39,532 nucleotides of DNA from an uncultured Bacteroidales bacterium (GTDB lineage Bacteria; Bacteroidota; Bacteroidia; Bacteroidales; UBA932), in the NCBI GenBank assembly GCA_934700615.1, contig CAKUXR010000030.1, forward strand, positions 1-39,532. The letters are read 5' to 3'. Below, one piece after another: positions 25,392 to 32,975 of the stretch. Both the position numbers and the translations under genes were made by a program. The notes below the pieces were generated by a model that saw nothing but the letters and a program-made list of their open reading frames with translations, made no database searches and was not told the DNA's origin. How positions within the stretch are numbered: position 1 is the first letter of the stretch; each line of letters begins with the position of its first letter.

Positions 25392-25973
25392 TCATGAAGA
25401 ATACCTTTCAGAGCGCAAATCCTTGAGCGCCAACTCTATATGTTTTTCCACCGTTCTGACCGACAGGCCCAGACGGGAAGCAATCTCCTCGTTAGGCAAA
25501 TGATCCAGACGGCTCATTTTGAAAATCTGTTTCCGTCGTTCAGGCAATGCTGATATTGCATTGTCCAGATTCATCTCCAACTGACGTAAACAAAGCGATT
25601 CAATCGGCTGCGAACCGTCGTCCATAGTATCAGCAGCCTCGATCGGGGCCTCCGGACTGCGGGACTTGGCTTTCAACCAGTTCAGAGCAGCATTCCTCGC
25701 CGATACAATAAGCCAATTTTTCAATGGCTTCTGAGGGTCAATGCTGAGCCGCCTGTTCCAAAGTCTTATGAACAGTTCCTGAGCCAAATCCTCAGCAGCT
25801 GCCCTGTCTCCGATGAAACTCATTAGGAACTTCCGGACAACGACATAGTATCTCTCAAAGAACCTTTCATAGCATACCTCGTCACCGCGGACAATTCCCT
25901 CTGCCAGCTCTTTATCAGACAATATCTTATTTCTATTCCAGAACGCCATAATGGAAAAAACTTGTCCTGACAT
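25392..25973 (-). CDS. ECF RNA polymerase sigma factor (FecI-like)
   Basis: A 193-aa sigma-70 of the extracytoplasmic-function type. Region 2 includes AAAEDLAQELFIRLWNR and LKNWLIVSARNAALNWL; region 4 includes LPERRKQIFKMSRLDHLPNEEIASRLGLSVRTVEKHIELALKDLR in separate helices. ATG 25973 lies inside a hairpin loop and only about 12 nt from the expected transcription start; ATG 25949 (eight residues later) is an alternative. It should direct polymerase to the GH3-FecR-SusCD operon. Unusually a GH3 gene separates it from FecR. Confidence 0.93.
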   Translation of the reverse strand: MSGQVFSIMAFWNRNKILSDKELAEGIVRGDEVCYERFFERYYVVVRKFLMSFIGDRAAAEDLAQELFIRLWNRRLSIDPQKPLKNWLIVSARNAALNWLKAKSRSPEAPIEAADTMDDGSQPIESLCLRQLEMNLDNAISALPERRKQIFKMSRLDHLPNEEIASRLGLSVRTVEKHIELALKDLRSERYSS

Positions 25974-25988
25974 ATCTTCAAGACAAGT
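25960..25988. promoter_or_regulatory. Hairpin over the sigma gene start
   Basis: ACTTGTC (25960-25966) pairs with GACAAGT (25982-25988); the first possible ATG (25973) is in the loop. It may influence translation initiation or serve as an operator just after the promoter. Confidence 0.4.
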
Positions 25989-25990
25989 CT

Positions 25991-26024
25991 CTAATTTAGC
26001 ACCAATTTACCACTCAGACAAAAA
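25991..26024 (-). promoter_or_regulatory. Promoter of the ECF sigma gene
   Basis: On - the -33 box TTTTTG (26019-26024), a 20-bp spacer and a -7 box TAAATTAG (25991-25998, one mismatch to TAnnTTTG). The -33 box is the end of the 39-bp repeat, as in the rplM promoter. Confidence 0.6.
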
Positions 26025-26059
26025 TCTTACGAAAAATCGCAAAATTTACAGGCCATAGA
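26021..26059 (-). repeat. 39-bp direct repeat, right copy (dus 3' end)
   Basis: Exact copy of 13753-13791. On - it contains the last four dus codons with the stop, then an A/T-rich hairpin and the start of a -33 box. Together the copies bracket 12.2 kb holding exactly the seven genes from the EEP lipoprotein to the ECF sigma. Confidence 0.85.
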
Positions 26060-27080
26060 CGCTGGCGGATTCTTCCAGTCTGCAGCCGCCCCACTTCTCT
26101 CCCACATAGTCCAGAATCTTCACCAGTTCGTCGGCAGACGGCTCGGTGACCAGCTTTACTCTCGTGTCTCGGAAGTCAGGAAGGCCTTTGAAATAGCATG
26201 ACAGGTGACGCCTCATCTCAAGCACACCTGTGACAGGGCCCTTCTGACGGACAGACAGGGACAAATGCCACTTGGCCAGGGCCACTCTGTCATTGACACT
26301 CATCGGCGGGAGTTCCTCTCCGGTGGTCAGGAAATGTTTGATTTCCCGGAAGATCCACGGATGGCCGAATGACGCGCGTCCCACCATTATTCCATCTACG
26401 CCGAACCTGTCGAACGCGTCTTTGGCTTTCTGCGCGGAATTTATGTCGCCGTTACCTATTATAGGTATATGCATCCGGGGGTTGTTCTTCACGGCTCCTA
26501 TCAATGTCCAGTCCGCCTCGCCCTTGTACATCTGACATCTTGTCCTGCCGTGTATGGTCAATGCCTTGATTCCCACATCCTGCAGTCTTTCAGCGAGTTC
26601 CACTATTATCTTGGAATTCTCGTCCCAGCCGAGCCTGGTCTTTACGGTAACCGGTTTGCGGACAGCATTGACAATACTCTCGGTTATCATCACCATCTTG
26701 TCCGGCTCCCGCATCATTCCGGAACCCGCTCCCCTGCCGGCGATTTTGCTGACGGGACAGCCGAAATTTATGTCAATGACATCGCAGCCGTGCCCTCCGG
26801 CTATCTGGTCGGCGTTGTCCGCCATCTTGGCAGCCTCGACCATCGCCTCCGGATTGTTTCCGTAAATCTGTATCGCAACCGGGGCTTCCTCTTCCGACGT
26901 CTTCATCTTCGCAATGGCCTTGGCAGCATCACGGACAAGGCCGTCTGACGGGATGAATTCCGTATAAACCATGTCTGCCCCGAACTTTTTGCACACGACC
27001 CTGAACGACGCGTCAGTCACGTCTTCCATCGGCGCCAGAAGTACCGGCTTGTCACCAAGATCTATCTCTCCTATCTTCAT
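26046..27080 (-). CDS. dus: tRNA-dihydrouridine synthase (DusB type)
   Basis: A 344-aa FMN enzyme reducing uridine to dihydrouridine in tRNA. It starts MKIGEIDLGDKPVLLAPMEDVTD, has the catalytic Cys108 in NFGCPVSKIAGRGAGSGMM and the IGNGDI phosphate-binding segment. The open frame extends to 27356 through unrelated sequence overlapping pfkA; ATG 27080 is the family start and lies after a -7 box. Its 3' end forms part of the 39-bp repeat that borders the inserted locus. Confidence 0.95.
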   Translation of the reverse strand: MKIGEIDLGDKPVLLAPMEDVTDASFRVVCKKFGADMVYTEFIPSDGLVRDAAKAIAKMKTSEEEAPVAIQIYGNNPEAMVEAAKMADNADQIAGGHGCDVIDINFGCPVSKIAGRGAGSGMMREPDKMVMITESIVNAVRKPVTVKTRLGWDENSKIIVELAERLQDVGIKALTIHGRTRCQMYKGEADWTLIGAVKNNPRMHIPIIGNGDINSAQKAKDAFDRFGVDGIMVGRASFGHPWIFREIKHFLTTGEELPPMSVNDRVALAKWHLSLSVRQKGPVTGVLEMRRHLSCYFKGLPDFRDTRVKLVTEPSADELVKILDYVGEKWGGCRLEESASVYGL

Positions 27081-27139
27081 ATGTAATAGCAGGTAAAAAC
27101 TAAAATCGTTTTTTGTTGAAATTTTATATTCTCCGACTG

Positions 27140-27147
27140 CAAAATTA
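27140..27147 (-). promoter_or_regulatory. -7 promoter element for dus
   Basis: TAATTTTG on -, a perfect TAnnTTTG, 59 bp before the dus ATG. The -33 is unclear. The 157-bp gap between dus and pfkA is divergent and must hold promoters for both; none is clear for pfkA. Confidence 0.5.
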
Positions 27148-27237
27148 CAAAAACAGGCTTGAATTTTGCGGCAAAACATCTGATATTTTCGGGAGTTGCG
27201 CCCCGATGACATTGACCAATTATTACAAAAACACAAT

Positions 27238-28218
27238 ATGAAGGAAATAAAGACGATAGGAGTCCTCACCTCAGGTGGTGACGCGCCGGGAATGAACGCA
27301 TGTATCCGCGCGGTGACCAGAAGCGCCATTTTCAACGGCATGAAGGTCATGGGCATTTACAGAGGCTATGAAGGGCTTATTCATGGTGAATTCAAGGAAC
27401 TTACGACAGAGAGTGTCAGCAACACGATCCAGAGGGGCGGCACACTTCTCAAGACAGCCAGGAGCAAGGACTTCCAGACTCCGGAAGGAAGGAAACAGGC
27501 CTATGACAACCTTGAAAAATTCGGAGTTGACGCTCTGATAGTCATCGGAGGCAACGGTTCCCTTACCGGCGCCCAGGCTCTGGCCAGAGAGTACGACTTC
27601 CCTGTAATCGGACTGCCGGGTACCATTGACAATGACCTTTACGGCACCGATTCCACCATCGGCTACGACACAGCCCTCAACACAATCGTCGAGTGCGTGG
27701 ACAAGTTACGTGATACCGCGACATCCCACGACCGTATTTTCTTCGTGGAAGTCATGGGACGCGATGCAGGCTTCCTTGCACAGAACAGCGCTATCGCTTC
27801 CGGAGCGGAGGCTGCCATCATCCCTGAAGACCAGACAGATGTCGACCAGCTCGAGCAGTTCATCAGCCGCGGTTTCAGAAAGAGCAAGAACAGCAGTATC
27901 GTAATCGTGTCCGAGAGCCCTAAAGACGGCGGCGCCATGTACTATGCAGACCGTGTCCGCAAAGAATATCCTCAGTACGATGTCCGCGTGACTATCCTCG
28001 GACACCTTCAGAGAGGCGGTACCCCAAGCGCCTTCGACAGAATCCTGGCAAGCCGTCTCGGATATGCAAGCATCGAAGCGCTCAAGGAAGGACAGCGCAA
28101 CGTCATGGTCGGCATCAGCAATGACCAGATCGTTTACGTTCCTATCGACAGGGCCATCAAGAAAGACAAGCCTATCGACAGGGAACTTATCAACGTGCTT
28201 GCAGTCCTGTCTATCTGA
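27238..28218 (+). CDS. pfkA: 6-phosphofructokinase
   Basis: A 326-aa glycolytic kinase. Motifs: TSGGDAPGMNA at the start, catalytic Asp131 in PGTIDND, GTDSTIGYDTA, the MGRDAG substrate loop and GHLQRGG. The nucleotide-loop motif reads GGNGS (104-108): Asn106 stands where E. coli PfkA has Asp103 in GGDGS. The second Gly of the motif is kept, as in ATP-dependent enzymes; PPi-dependent ones have GGDD. ATG 27238 is preferred over a start at 27196, which adds unrelated residues. A 16-bp palindrome follows 36 bp after the stop. Confidence 0.94.
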   Translation: MKEIKTIGVLTSGGDAPGMNACIRAVTRSAIFNGMKVMGIYRGYEGLIHGEFKELTTESVSNTIQRGGTLLKTARSKDFQTPEGRKQAYDNLEKFGVDALIVIGGNGSLTGAQALAREYDFPVIGLPGTIDNDLYGTDSTIGYDTALNTIVECVDKLRDTATSHDRIFFVEVMGRDAGFLAQNSAIASGAEAAIIPEDQTDVDQLEQFISRGFRKSKNSSIVIVSESPKDGGAMYYADRVRKEYPQYDVRVTILGHLQRGGTPSAFDRILASRLGYASIEALKEGQRNVMVGISNDQIVYVPIDRAIKKDKPIDRELINVLAVLSI

Positions 28219-28254
28219 CAGTCGGACAATCATCCTAAATAGCTGAAATAAAAT

Positions 28255-28300
28255 AAACTCGTGATAAGAATGAAATTTTTTTCGTTCTTATCGCGAGTTT
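28255..28300. promoter_or_regulatory. 16-bp-arm palindrome between pfkA and lpxK
   Basis: Arms at 28255-28270 and 28285-28300 pair over 16 bp with a single wobble; the 14-nt loop holds a T7 run. It can act as terminator of pfkA, and its right arm ends 3 bp before the lpxK -7 box, so it also fills the region of the -33 and spacer. A role as operator is possible. Confidence 0.6.
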
Positions 28301-28303
28301 GAC

Positions 28304-28311
28304 TATATTTG
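28304..28311 (+). promoter_or_regulatory. -7 promoter element for lpxK
   Basis: TATATTTG, a perfect TAnnTTTG, ends only 6 bp before the lpxK ATG. The transcript would be leaderless or nearly so. The -33 would fall in the T-rich loop of the palindrome. Confidence 0.55.
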
Positions 28312-28317
28312 CACGCT

Positions 28318-29463
28318 ATGCTTGAGAGAATATTGTTGGCACCATATTATCTGACCTTGAAAATAAGGCACGCGCTATATGACAGTGGCGTGTTCAAGGT
28401 GCATACCTGCAAGGTTCCGACAATATGTGTGGGCAATATCGCAGCCGGAGGAACCGGCAAGACTCCTCATACGGAAATGATTCTCAGGACTTTGCTTTCC
28501 AGCGAAAAATGGCACAACCAGCACATCGCAGTGCTGTCGAGAGGCCACAAGAGGAAGAGCAAAGGTTTCCAGCAGATTCTTGTCAATGACAGTGCGGCGT
28601 TCGCCGGTGACGAGCCTTTGCAGATTAAGCGCAAATTCCCGGAAGCAACTGTGGCTGTGGACCGTACAAGAGTAGAAGGCTGTGACTTCCTTCTCCACCC
28701 GGAGACAGTCAAGACTTCAAAGAAGGCTAGAAAATGCGAGCACAAGGACATTGAAAAACCCGAGCTAATCGTTCTTGATGACGCATTCCAGTACAGGTCA
28801 CTCGCCGCATACTTCAACATTGTCCTGGTCGATTACAACAGACCTCCAAGCAAAGACAAACTTCTTCCTTTCGGACATCTCAGGGATCTTCCCGAGAGGC
28901 TTCACCACGCGAACATCATCATCGTGACCAAGTGTCCGCAGTATATGGAGAACTGGGAGAAGGTGGAATGGGCCAAGTCATTGGGATACAATGCTTACGA
29001 CCTGAATACATGTCAGGGAACCAATGCTGCGGGAAAGAAGATGACGATTCTCTTCACGACGATAACCTACTGCCCGCTCGAGCCTGTTTTCGACAACGAC
29101 GACAAGAGATACACCTATTCCCACAATGTGATTCTTGTCTCAGGAATCGCTTCAGACACCCCTCTCAGAAGATATCTCAGTGATTCATACAAACTTGTGA
29201 AGCATTTCAAGTTCTCTGACCATCACAAATACAGAAAACTGGATATCAGGAGGATACTGAACGCCACCAGGAACTGGCCTACAGCATTGATAGCCACCAC
29301 AGAAAAGGACAGCCAGCGCCTGCGCGGCTACAAAAATATGCCTGAAACACTCAAGAAAAGAATGTTCCAGGCCCCTATCGAGGTATCTTTCATAACGCCT
29401 CACGAAAAAGAAATCTTCGAAAAGACGCTTCTCGGCGCTCTCGACAACTTCAACGCACAATAA
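28318..29463 (+). CDS. lpxK: Tetraacyldisaccharide 4'-kinase
   Basis: A 381-aa inner-membrane-associated kinase that phosphorylates the 4' position of the lipid A precursor. A hydrophobic N-terminus (LLAPYYLTLKIRHALYD) precedes the P-loop region VGNIAAGGTGKTP (38-50); LSRGHKRKSKG, DDAFQYR and PFGHLRD are family motifs. The frame starts at a TTG inside the -7 box, so ATG 28318 is used. It shows that the organism makes lipid A. Confidence 0.93.
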   Translation: MLERILLAPYYLTLKIRHALYDSGVFKVHTCKVPTICVGNIAAGGTGKTPHTEMILRTLLSSEKWHNQHIAVLSRGHKRKSKGFQQILVNDSAAFAGDEPLQIKRKFPEATVAVDRTRVEGCDFLLHPETVKTSKKARKCEHKDIEKPELIVLDDAFQYRSLAAYFNIVLVDYNRPPSKDKLLPFGHLRDLPERLHHANIIIVTKCPQYMENWEKVEWAKSLGYNAYDLNTCQGTNAAGKKMTILFTTITYCPLEPVFDNDDKRYTYSHNVILVSGIASDTPLRRYLSDSYKLVKHFKFSDHHKYRKLDIRRILNATRNWPTALIATTEKDSQRLRGYKNMPETLKKRMFQAPIEVSFITPHEKEIFEKTLLGALDNFNAQ

Positions 29464-29476
29464 GGTAAGGTCAATG

Positions 29477-30580
29477 TCAATCTGCGTCCCGGTCGGACAG
29501 AATCCTGTTCTGCTGCTGGACAGACTCTTCATGGATGGCATTGAAAATCTCAGTCACAAATTCTTCCGGCAAGCCGTAGGCCTTGGCCTTCTCTATCATC
29601 TGGGACAGGATCGACTCCCATCTGGAGGTCTGCAGAATGGAAATATTGTGCGCTTTCTTGTACAGGCCGATGCTGCGGCTCAGATTCATTCTGGCATTGA
29701 GAAGAGAAAGAAGGTTCTCGTCAATGACATCGATCTGCGCCCTCAGCTGATCTATATTCTCCTTATAATCAGGACTGTCCGTGTCGTTCTGGCGTACAAT
29801 CAGTCCGGAAATCAGCCGTCCGAATTCCTCCGGCGTTATCTGCTGCCGTGCATCGCTCATGGCGCATGACGGGTCACAATGCGTCTCGACCATGAGCCCG
29901 TCCAGGCCCAGGTCAAGCGCCCTCTGGGATATTTCATGAAGGTATTTCCTGTCCCCGCCCATGTGGCTCGGGTCGGCGAAGAACGGCAGTTCCGGATAAC
30001 GGGTACGCAGTTCGACAGCCAGCTGCCAGCCCGGAGAGTTGCGGTACGGAATCTTTTCCGTGGATGAAAATCCCCTGTGGACAACCCCGAGTTTACGGAT
30101 TCCAGCCTGGTTCAACCTTTCCAAAGCGCCTATCCAAAGGTCAATGTCAGGGTTTACCGGATTCTTTACGAGCACAGGTATGTCCTTGTCTTTCAGCGCG
30201 TCAGCTATTTCCTGGACAAGAAACGGGCTGGCTGTGGTCCTGGCCCCTATCCAGACCATATCCACGCCATATTCCAGACATTCAAACACGTGTTTCTCCC
30301 CGGCAACCTCTGTGGCCACCTTCATGCCGAACTCATTCTTTACCCTCTGCAGCCACTTGAGTCCGGGAGTTCCCACGCCCTCAAATGTATTCGGATGGGT
30401 ACGAGGTTTCCAGATTCCTGCCCGGAAGACATTGACTCCTAACGGCTTGAGGCCCTTTGCAGTCTGCATGACCTGTTCTTCAGATTCCGCACTGCATGGC
30501 CCGGCCACAAGAAGCGGACGCTGTCCTTCGGGGAAAAGGCCCCACTGTTCCACAGGTAAAATATCGAATTCAGTTTCCAT
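29477..30580 (-). CDS. Bifunctional DAHP synthase / chorismate mutase
   Basis: A 367-aa fusion. Residues about 10-260 are a class I, KDO8P-synthase-like DAHP synthase (VAGPCSAES, RAGIWKPRTHPNTFEG, VKNPVNPDI, ADPSHMGGDR); residues about 275-360 are an AroQ-type chorismate mutase (INQLRAQIDVIDENLLSLLNARM-like helix, then a KxxxI helix pair). It joins the first step of the shikimate pathway with the branch to Phe and Tyr, a fusion common in Bacteroidota, with feedback likely exerted through the mutase domain. It converges with lpxK (13 bp). Confidence 0.93.
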   Translation of the reverse strand: METEFDILPVEQWGLFPEGQRPLLVAGPCSAESEEQVMQTAKGLKPLGVNVFRAGIWKPRTHPNTFEGVGTPGLKWLQRVKNEFGMKVATEVAGEKHVFECLEYGVDMVWIGARTTASPFLVQEIADALKDKDIPVLVKNPVNPDIDLWIGALERLNQAGIRKLGVVHRGFSSTEKIPYRNSPGWQLAVELRTRYPELPFFADPSHMGGDRKYLHEISQRALDLGLDGLMVETHCDPSCAMSDARQQITPEEFGRLISGLIVRQNDTDSPDYKENIDQLRAQIDVIDENLLSLLNARMNLSRSIGLYKKAHNISILQTSRWESILSQMIEKAKAYGLPEEFVTEIFNAIHEESVQQQNRILSDRDAD

Positions 30581-30625
30581 ACTGACGGATTTTGCTCTTC
30601 CTTCGGAAAGATTGGTTCATCGATA

Positions 30626-30655
30626 TAAAAAGGCCGCCCTATATACGGGCAGCCT
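30626..30655 (-). terminator. Intrinsic terminator of pyrH-frr
   Basis: Stem AGGCCGCCC (30631-30639) / GGGCAGCCT (30647-30655), one mismatch, 7-nt loop; on - it is followed by TTTTT. It lies 54 bp past the frr stop and upstream of the DAHP synthase gene. Confidence 0.85.
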
Positions 30656-30709
30656 CATATTTTTACAACTGCTTGAAAGCCATCGTTATATGCTTTCCGG
30701 ACCGAATCC

Positions 30710-31276
30710 TTACACAGTCATGATATCTTTCTCCTTAGCTGCGATGAGGGCATCGATTTCCTTGATGTTCTTGTCTGTCACTTTCTGTACTTCCTCCTCG
30801 CCCTCTTTCTGAGCGTCCTCAGGAAGACCTTCGTTCTTCTGAGCTTTCTTAAGGGTATCTACAGCGTCACGACGTGCATTGCGGACAACGACCTTGGCAT
30901 TCTCGCCGGCTGTCTTGGCCTTCTTGATGAGGTCTTTTCTGCGATCCTCTGTGAGAGGCGGAACATTGCAGCGGATCTGCTCGCCGTTGTTCTGAGGTGT
31001 CATTCCGATGTTGGCATCCATGATTGCCTTCTCGATTTTCTGGATCATGCTCTTCTCCCATGGCTGGATCAGGACTGTCTTAGCGTCAGGTGCTGATACT
31101 GAAGCAACCTGAGGCACCGGTGTAGGTGAACCGTAGTAATCAACGAGTACGTTGTTGAAGATAGATGGGTTAGCCTTGCCCACGCGATATGTCTTGAGGT
31201 CCTCTTCCAGGAAAGCCACAGCCTCTTTCATTTTCTTGTCAGCAGCAGTGACAATCTCATTAACTCTTGGTAACAT
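30710..31276 (-). CDS. frr: Ribosome recycling factor
   Basis: A 188-aa factor that splits post-termination ribosomes with EF-G. It shows the family core KTYRVGKANPSIFNNVLVDYYG, IQPWEKSMI and NIGMTPQNNGEQIRCNVPPLTEDRR, and the long C-terminal helix. The N-terminus is chosen at ATG 31276 (MLPRVNEIV); the frame's upstream start at 31309 would overlap pyrH. It follows pyrH by 19 bp. Confidence 0.96.
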   Translation of the reverse strand: MLPRVNEIVTAADKKMKEAVAFLEEDLKTYRVGKANPSIFNNVLVDYYGSPTPVPQVASVSAPDAKTVLIQPWEKSMIQKIEKAIMDANIGMTPQNNGEQIRCNVPPLTEDRRKDLIKKAKTAGENAKVVVRNARRDAVDTLKKAQKNEGLPEDAQKEGEEEVQKVTDKNIKEIDALIAAKEKDIMTV

Positions 31277-31295
31277 AGTATTTTGTTTTTTATGG

Positions 31296-32000
31296 TTAAA
31301 CGTGAACAAGGGTTCCGACCTTCTCTCCCTTCAGGAGTCTGGTAAGGTTACCTTTACAGTTCATGTCAAATACGATAATCGGCATATTTCCTTCGCTGCA
31401 AAGTGCAAATGCGGTCTGGTCCATCACCTTGAGATGGTCTCCGAGAGCCTGGTCGAAGGTCAGTTCTTCGTACTTCACGGCATTCGGATCTTTCTCAGGG
31501 TCAGCCGTATAGACTCCGTCAACGCGGGTTCCCTTCAGGAGAGCGTCAGCTCCGATTTCCAATGCCCTGAGGGCTGCTCCAGAGTCTGTGGTGAAGAACG
31601 GATTGCCGGTTCCGCCTGCAATCAGGGCGACTCCGCCGTTTTCCATGACTTTCACAGCGTCATCTCTCATATAATATTTGGCTACAGGCTCCATCGGAGT
31701 GGCCGTGAACACCTGTGCATGCACACCCTGTTCCTTAATGAACATTGACAATGCCAATGAGTTGATTACGGTGGCAAGCATTCCCATCTTGTCTCCATCG
31801 ACACGGTCGAAGCCGCTTCCCACACCTTGCAGTCCGCGGAAGATATTTCCACCGCCATTGACAATGGCAATCTGGAGTCCCGCCTTTGCTGCGGCTGCGA
31901 TTTCTTCGGCATAAGCCTGGAGACTGGCTGTATCCAATCCCTTTCCGGCGTGTCCTCCCAGACTTTCGCCGCTTAGTTTCAAGAGCACTCTTTTGTACAT
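31296..32000 (-). CDS. pyrH: UMP kinase
   Basis: A 234-aa amino-acid-kinase-fold enzyme phosphorylating UMP. It shows KRVLLKLSGESL, VNGGGNIFRG, DKMGMLATVINSL, IAGGTGNPFFTTDSGAALRA and KGTRVDGVYTADPEKDP in succession. It is the first gene of pyrH-frr, with a -7 box 40 bp upstream. The usual partner pair rpsB-tsf lies 18 kb away rather than next to it. Confidence 0.96.
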   Translation of the reverse strand: MYKRVLLKLSGESLGGHAGKGLDTASLQAYAEEIAAAAKAGLQIAIVNGGGNIFRGLQGVGSGFDRVDGDKMGMLATVINSLALSMFIKEQGVHAQVFTATPMEPVAKYYMRDDAVKVMENGGVALIAGGTGNPFFTTDSGAALRALEIGADALLKGTRVDGVYTADPEKDPNAVKYEELTFDQALGDHLKVMDQTAFALCSEGNMPIIVFDMNCKGNLTRLLKGEKVGTLVHV

Positions 32001-32039
32001 AATTATATAAAAGAAAAGTTTTTAGAACTGTTCGGAAAA

Positions 32040-32074
32040 CAAAATTATCGAAATATTATGAAACTTGCAAGAAA
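32040..32074 (-). promoter_or_regulatory. Promoter of pyrH-frr
   Basis: On - the -7 box TAATTTTG (32040-32047) is perfect; TTTCTTG (32068-32074) sits 20 bp upstream as a fair -33. It is back to back with the sdhC promoter, whose -33 region overlaps this one. Confidence 0.55.
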
Positions 32075-32079
32075 GAGCG

Positions 32080-32087
32080 TATCTTTG
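32080..32087 (+). promoter_or_regulatory. -7 promoter element for sdhC
   Basis: TATCTTTG, a perfect TAnnTTTG, 38 bp before the sdhC ATG. The -33 is weak (TTATG near 32056-32060). Confidence 0.55.
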
Positions 32088-32125
32088 CCATATAATCAAA
32101 ATACGGTTTTAATCTTTACAAACTA

Positions 32126-32824
32126 ATGGCGAACGCATTCCACTACTCCATCGGGAGAAAGTTCATTCAGGCTGTCAGCGGTGCATTTCTTGTAGTGTTC
32201 CTGCTGCTTCACATGACTATCAATTCTTTTTCTGTTATTGACTCATTCACTGGCGAATGGGGCGCATTCGACGGACTCTTCCAGCTTGGCTGTGATTTCA
32301 TGTCCCTGCCGATTGTGACCATCATGGTCCCTGTGCTTGCTCTGGGTGTATTCGTTCATATCATTTATGGATGCTACCTCACCTGGTACAATGTCAAGGC
32401 TCGCGGCGGTTACAAGCGCTATGAAGTTGCCAGCAAGGCAAAAGCAGATTCTTGGTCAGCTAAGAACATGTTTGTTCTCGGTATCGTTATCCTCGGTATC
32501 CTGTTCTTCCACCTTACTCATTTCTGGGCTAAAATGCAGCTCCTCGAGTTCTGTGGCGAAGAGGCTATGAATCCTTACGACCTCCTCGTAAACACATTCG
32601 GAAGCGTTTGGGTTCTTATCATCTACATCGCATGGTTCGTAGCAGTATGGTACCATCTTAACCACGGTTTCTGGAGCATGTTCCAGTCTGTAGGTTTTGC
32701 AAACGGTACTTGGATGAAGAGACTCAAGGTTATCGGTATCATCGTTTCTACCATCATCTGCCTCGGCTTCGCAGCTGTTGCAGTGAATGCATTCCTTCAC
32801 GCAAACGGACTTCTCTGCTGCTAG
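32126..32824 (+). CDS. sdhC: Succinate dehydrogenase/fumarate reductase cytochrome b subunit
   Basis: A 232-aa membrane subunit of the diheme, five-helix type. Membrane helices fall near residues 13-35, 60-85, 113-135, 160-187 and 200-225. His residues suited to heme ligation are in LLLHMTIN, VHIIYGC, FHLTHFW and YHLNHGFW. It passes electrons between menaquinone and the FrdA/FrdB subunits. Those subunits normally follow in the same operon, but here a terminator comes directly after the gene and no sdhA or sdhB is in the window. Confidence 0.93.
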   Translation: MANAFHYSIGRKFIQAVSGAFLVVFLLLHMTINSFSVIDSFTGEWGAFDGLFQLGCDFMSLPIVTIMVPVLALGVFVHIIYGCYLTWYNVKARGGYKRYEVASKAKADSWSAKNMFVLGIVILGILFFHLTHFWAKMQLLEFCGEEAMNPYDLLVNTFGSVWVLIIYIAWFVAVWYHLNHGFWSMFQSVGFANGTWMKRLKVIGIIVSTIICLGFAAVAVNAFLHANGLLCC

Positions 32825-32847
32825 TCGGAGAGTTATCGATAAACTGT

Positions 32848-32884
32848 AAAGGGCGATTGAGAACGTAAGTTCCGGTCGCCCTTT
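32848..32884 (+). terminator. Terminator after sdhC
   Basis: Perfect 9-bp stem AAAGGGCGA (32848-32856) / TCGCCCTTT (32876-32884), followed by TAGCGTGTTTG. It lies 23 bp after the stop. The T tract is short. Confidence 0.65.
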
Positions 32885-32927
32885 AGCGTGTTTGACAGGG
32901 CCCCAGGCACACGAACGGCTATAAACG

Positions 32928-32975
32928 AAGACGCCGCCCAGGAATCTGAGCGACGTCTTGTAGATTCGTATCTAC
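32928..32975. other. Two adjacent hairpins in a 450-bp gene-free stretch
   Basis: AAGACGCCG (32928-32936) pairs with CGACGTCTT (32951-32959), perfect on - if one T-G pair is allowed. Directly next, GTAGAT (32960-32965) pairs with ATCTAC (32970-32975) around TCGT. The stretch 32885-33336, between convergent genes, is otherwise A/T-rich with no credible frame. On - it could be the 3' end of a small RNA starting near 33110. Confidence 0.35.

Noticed and set aside
27081..27356. 92-residue extension of dus overlapping pfkA on the other strand
   Set aside because: Passes through the dus -7 box and into pfkA antisense; ATG 27080 matches the family.
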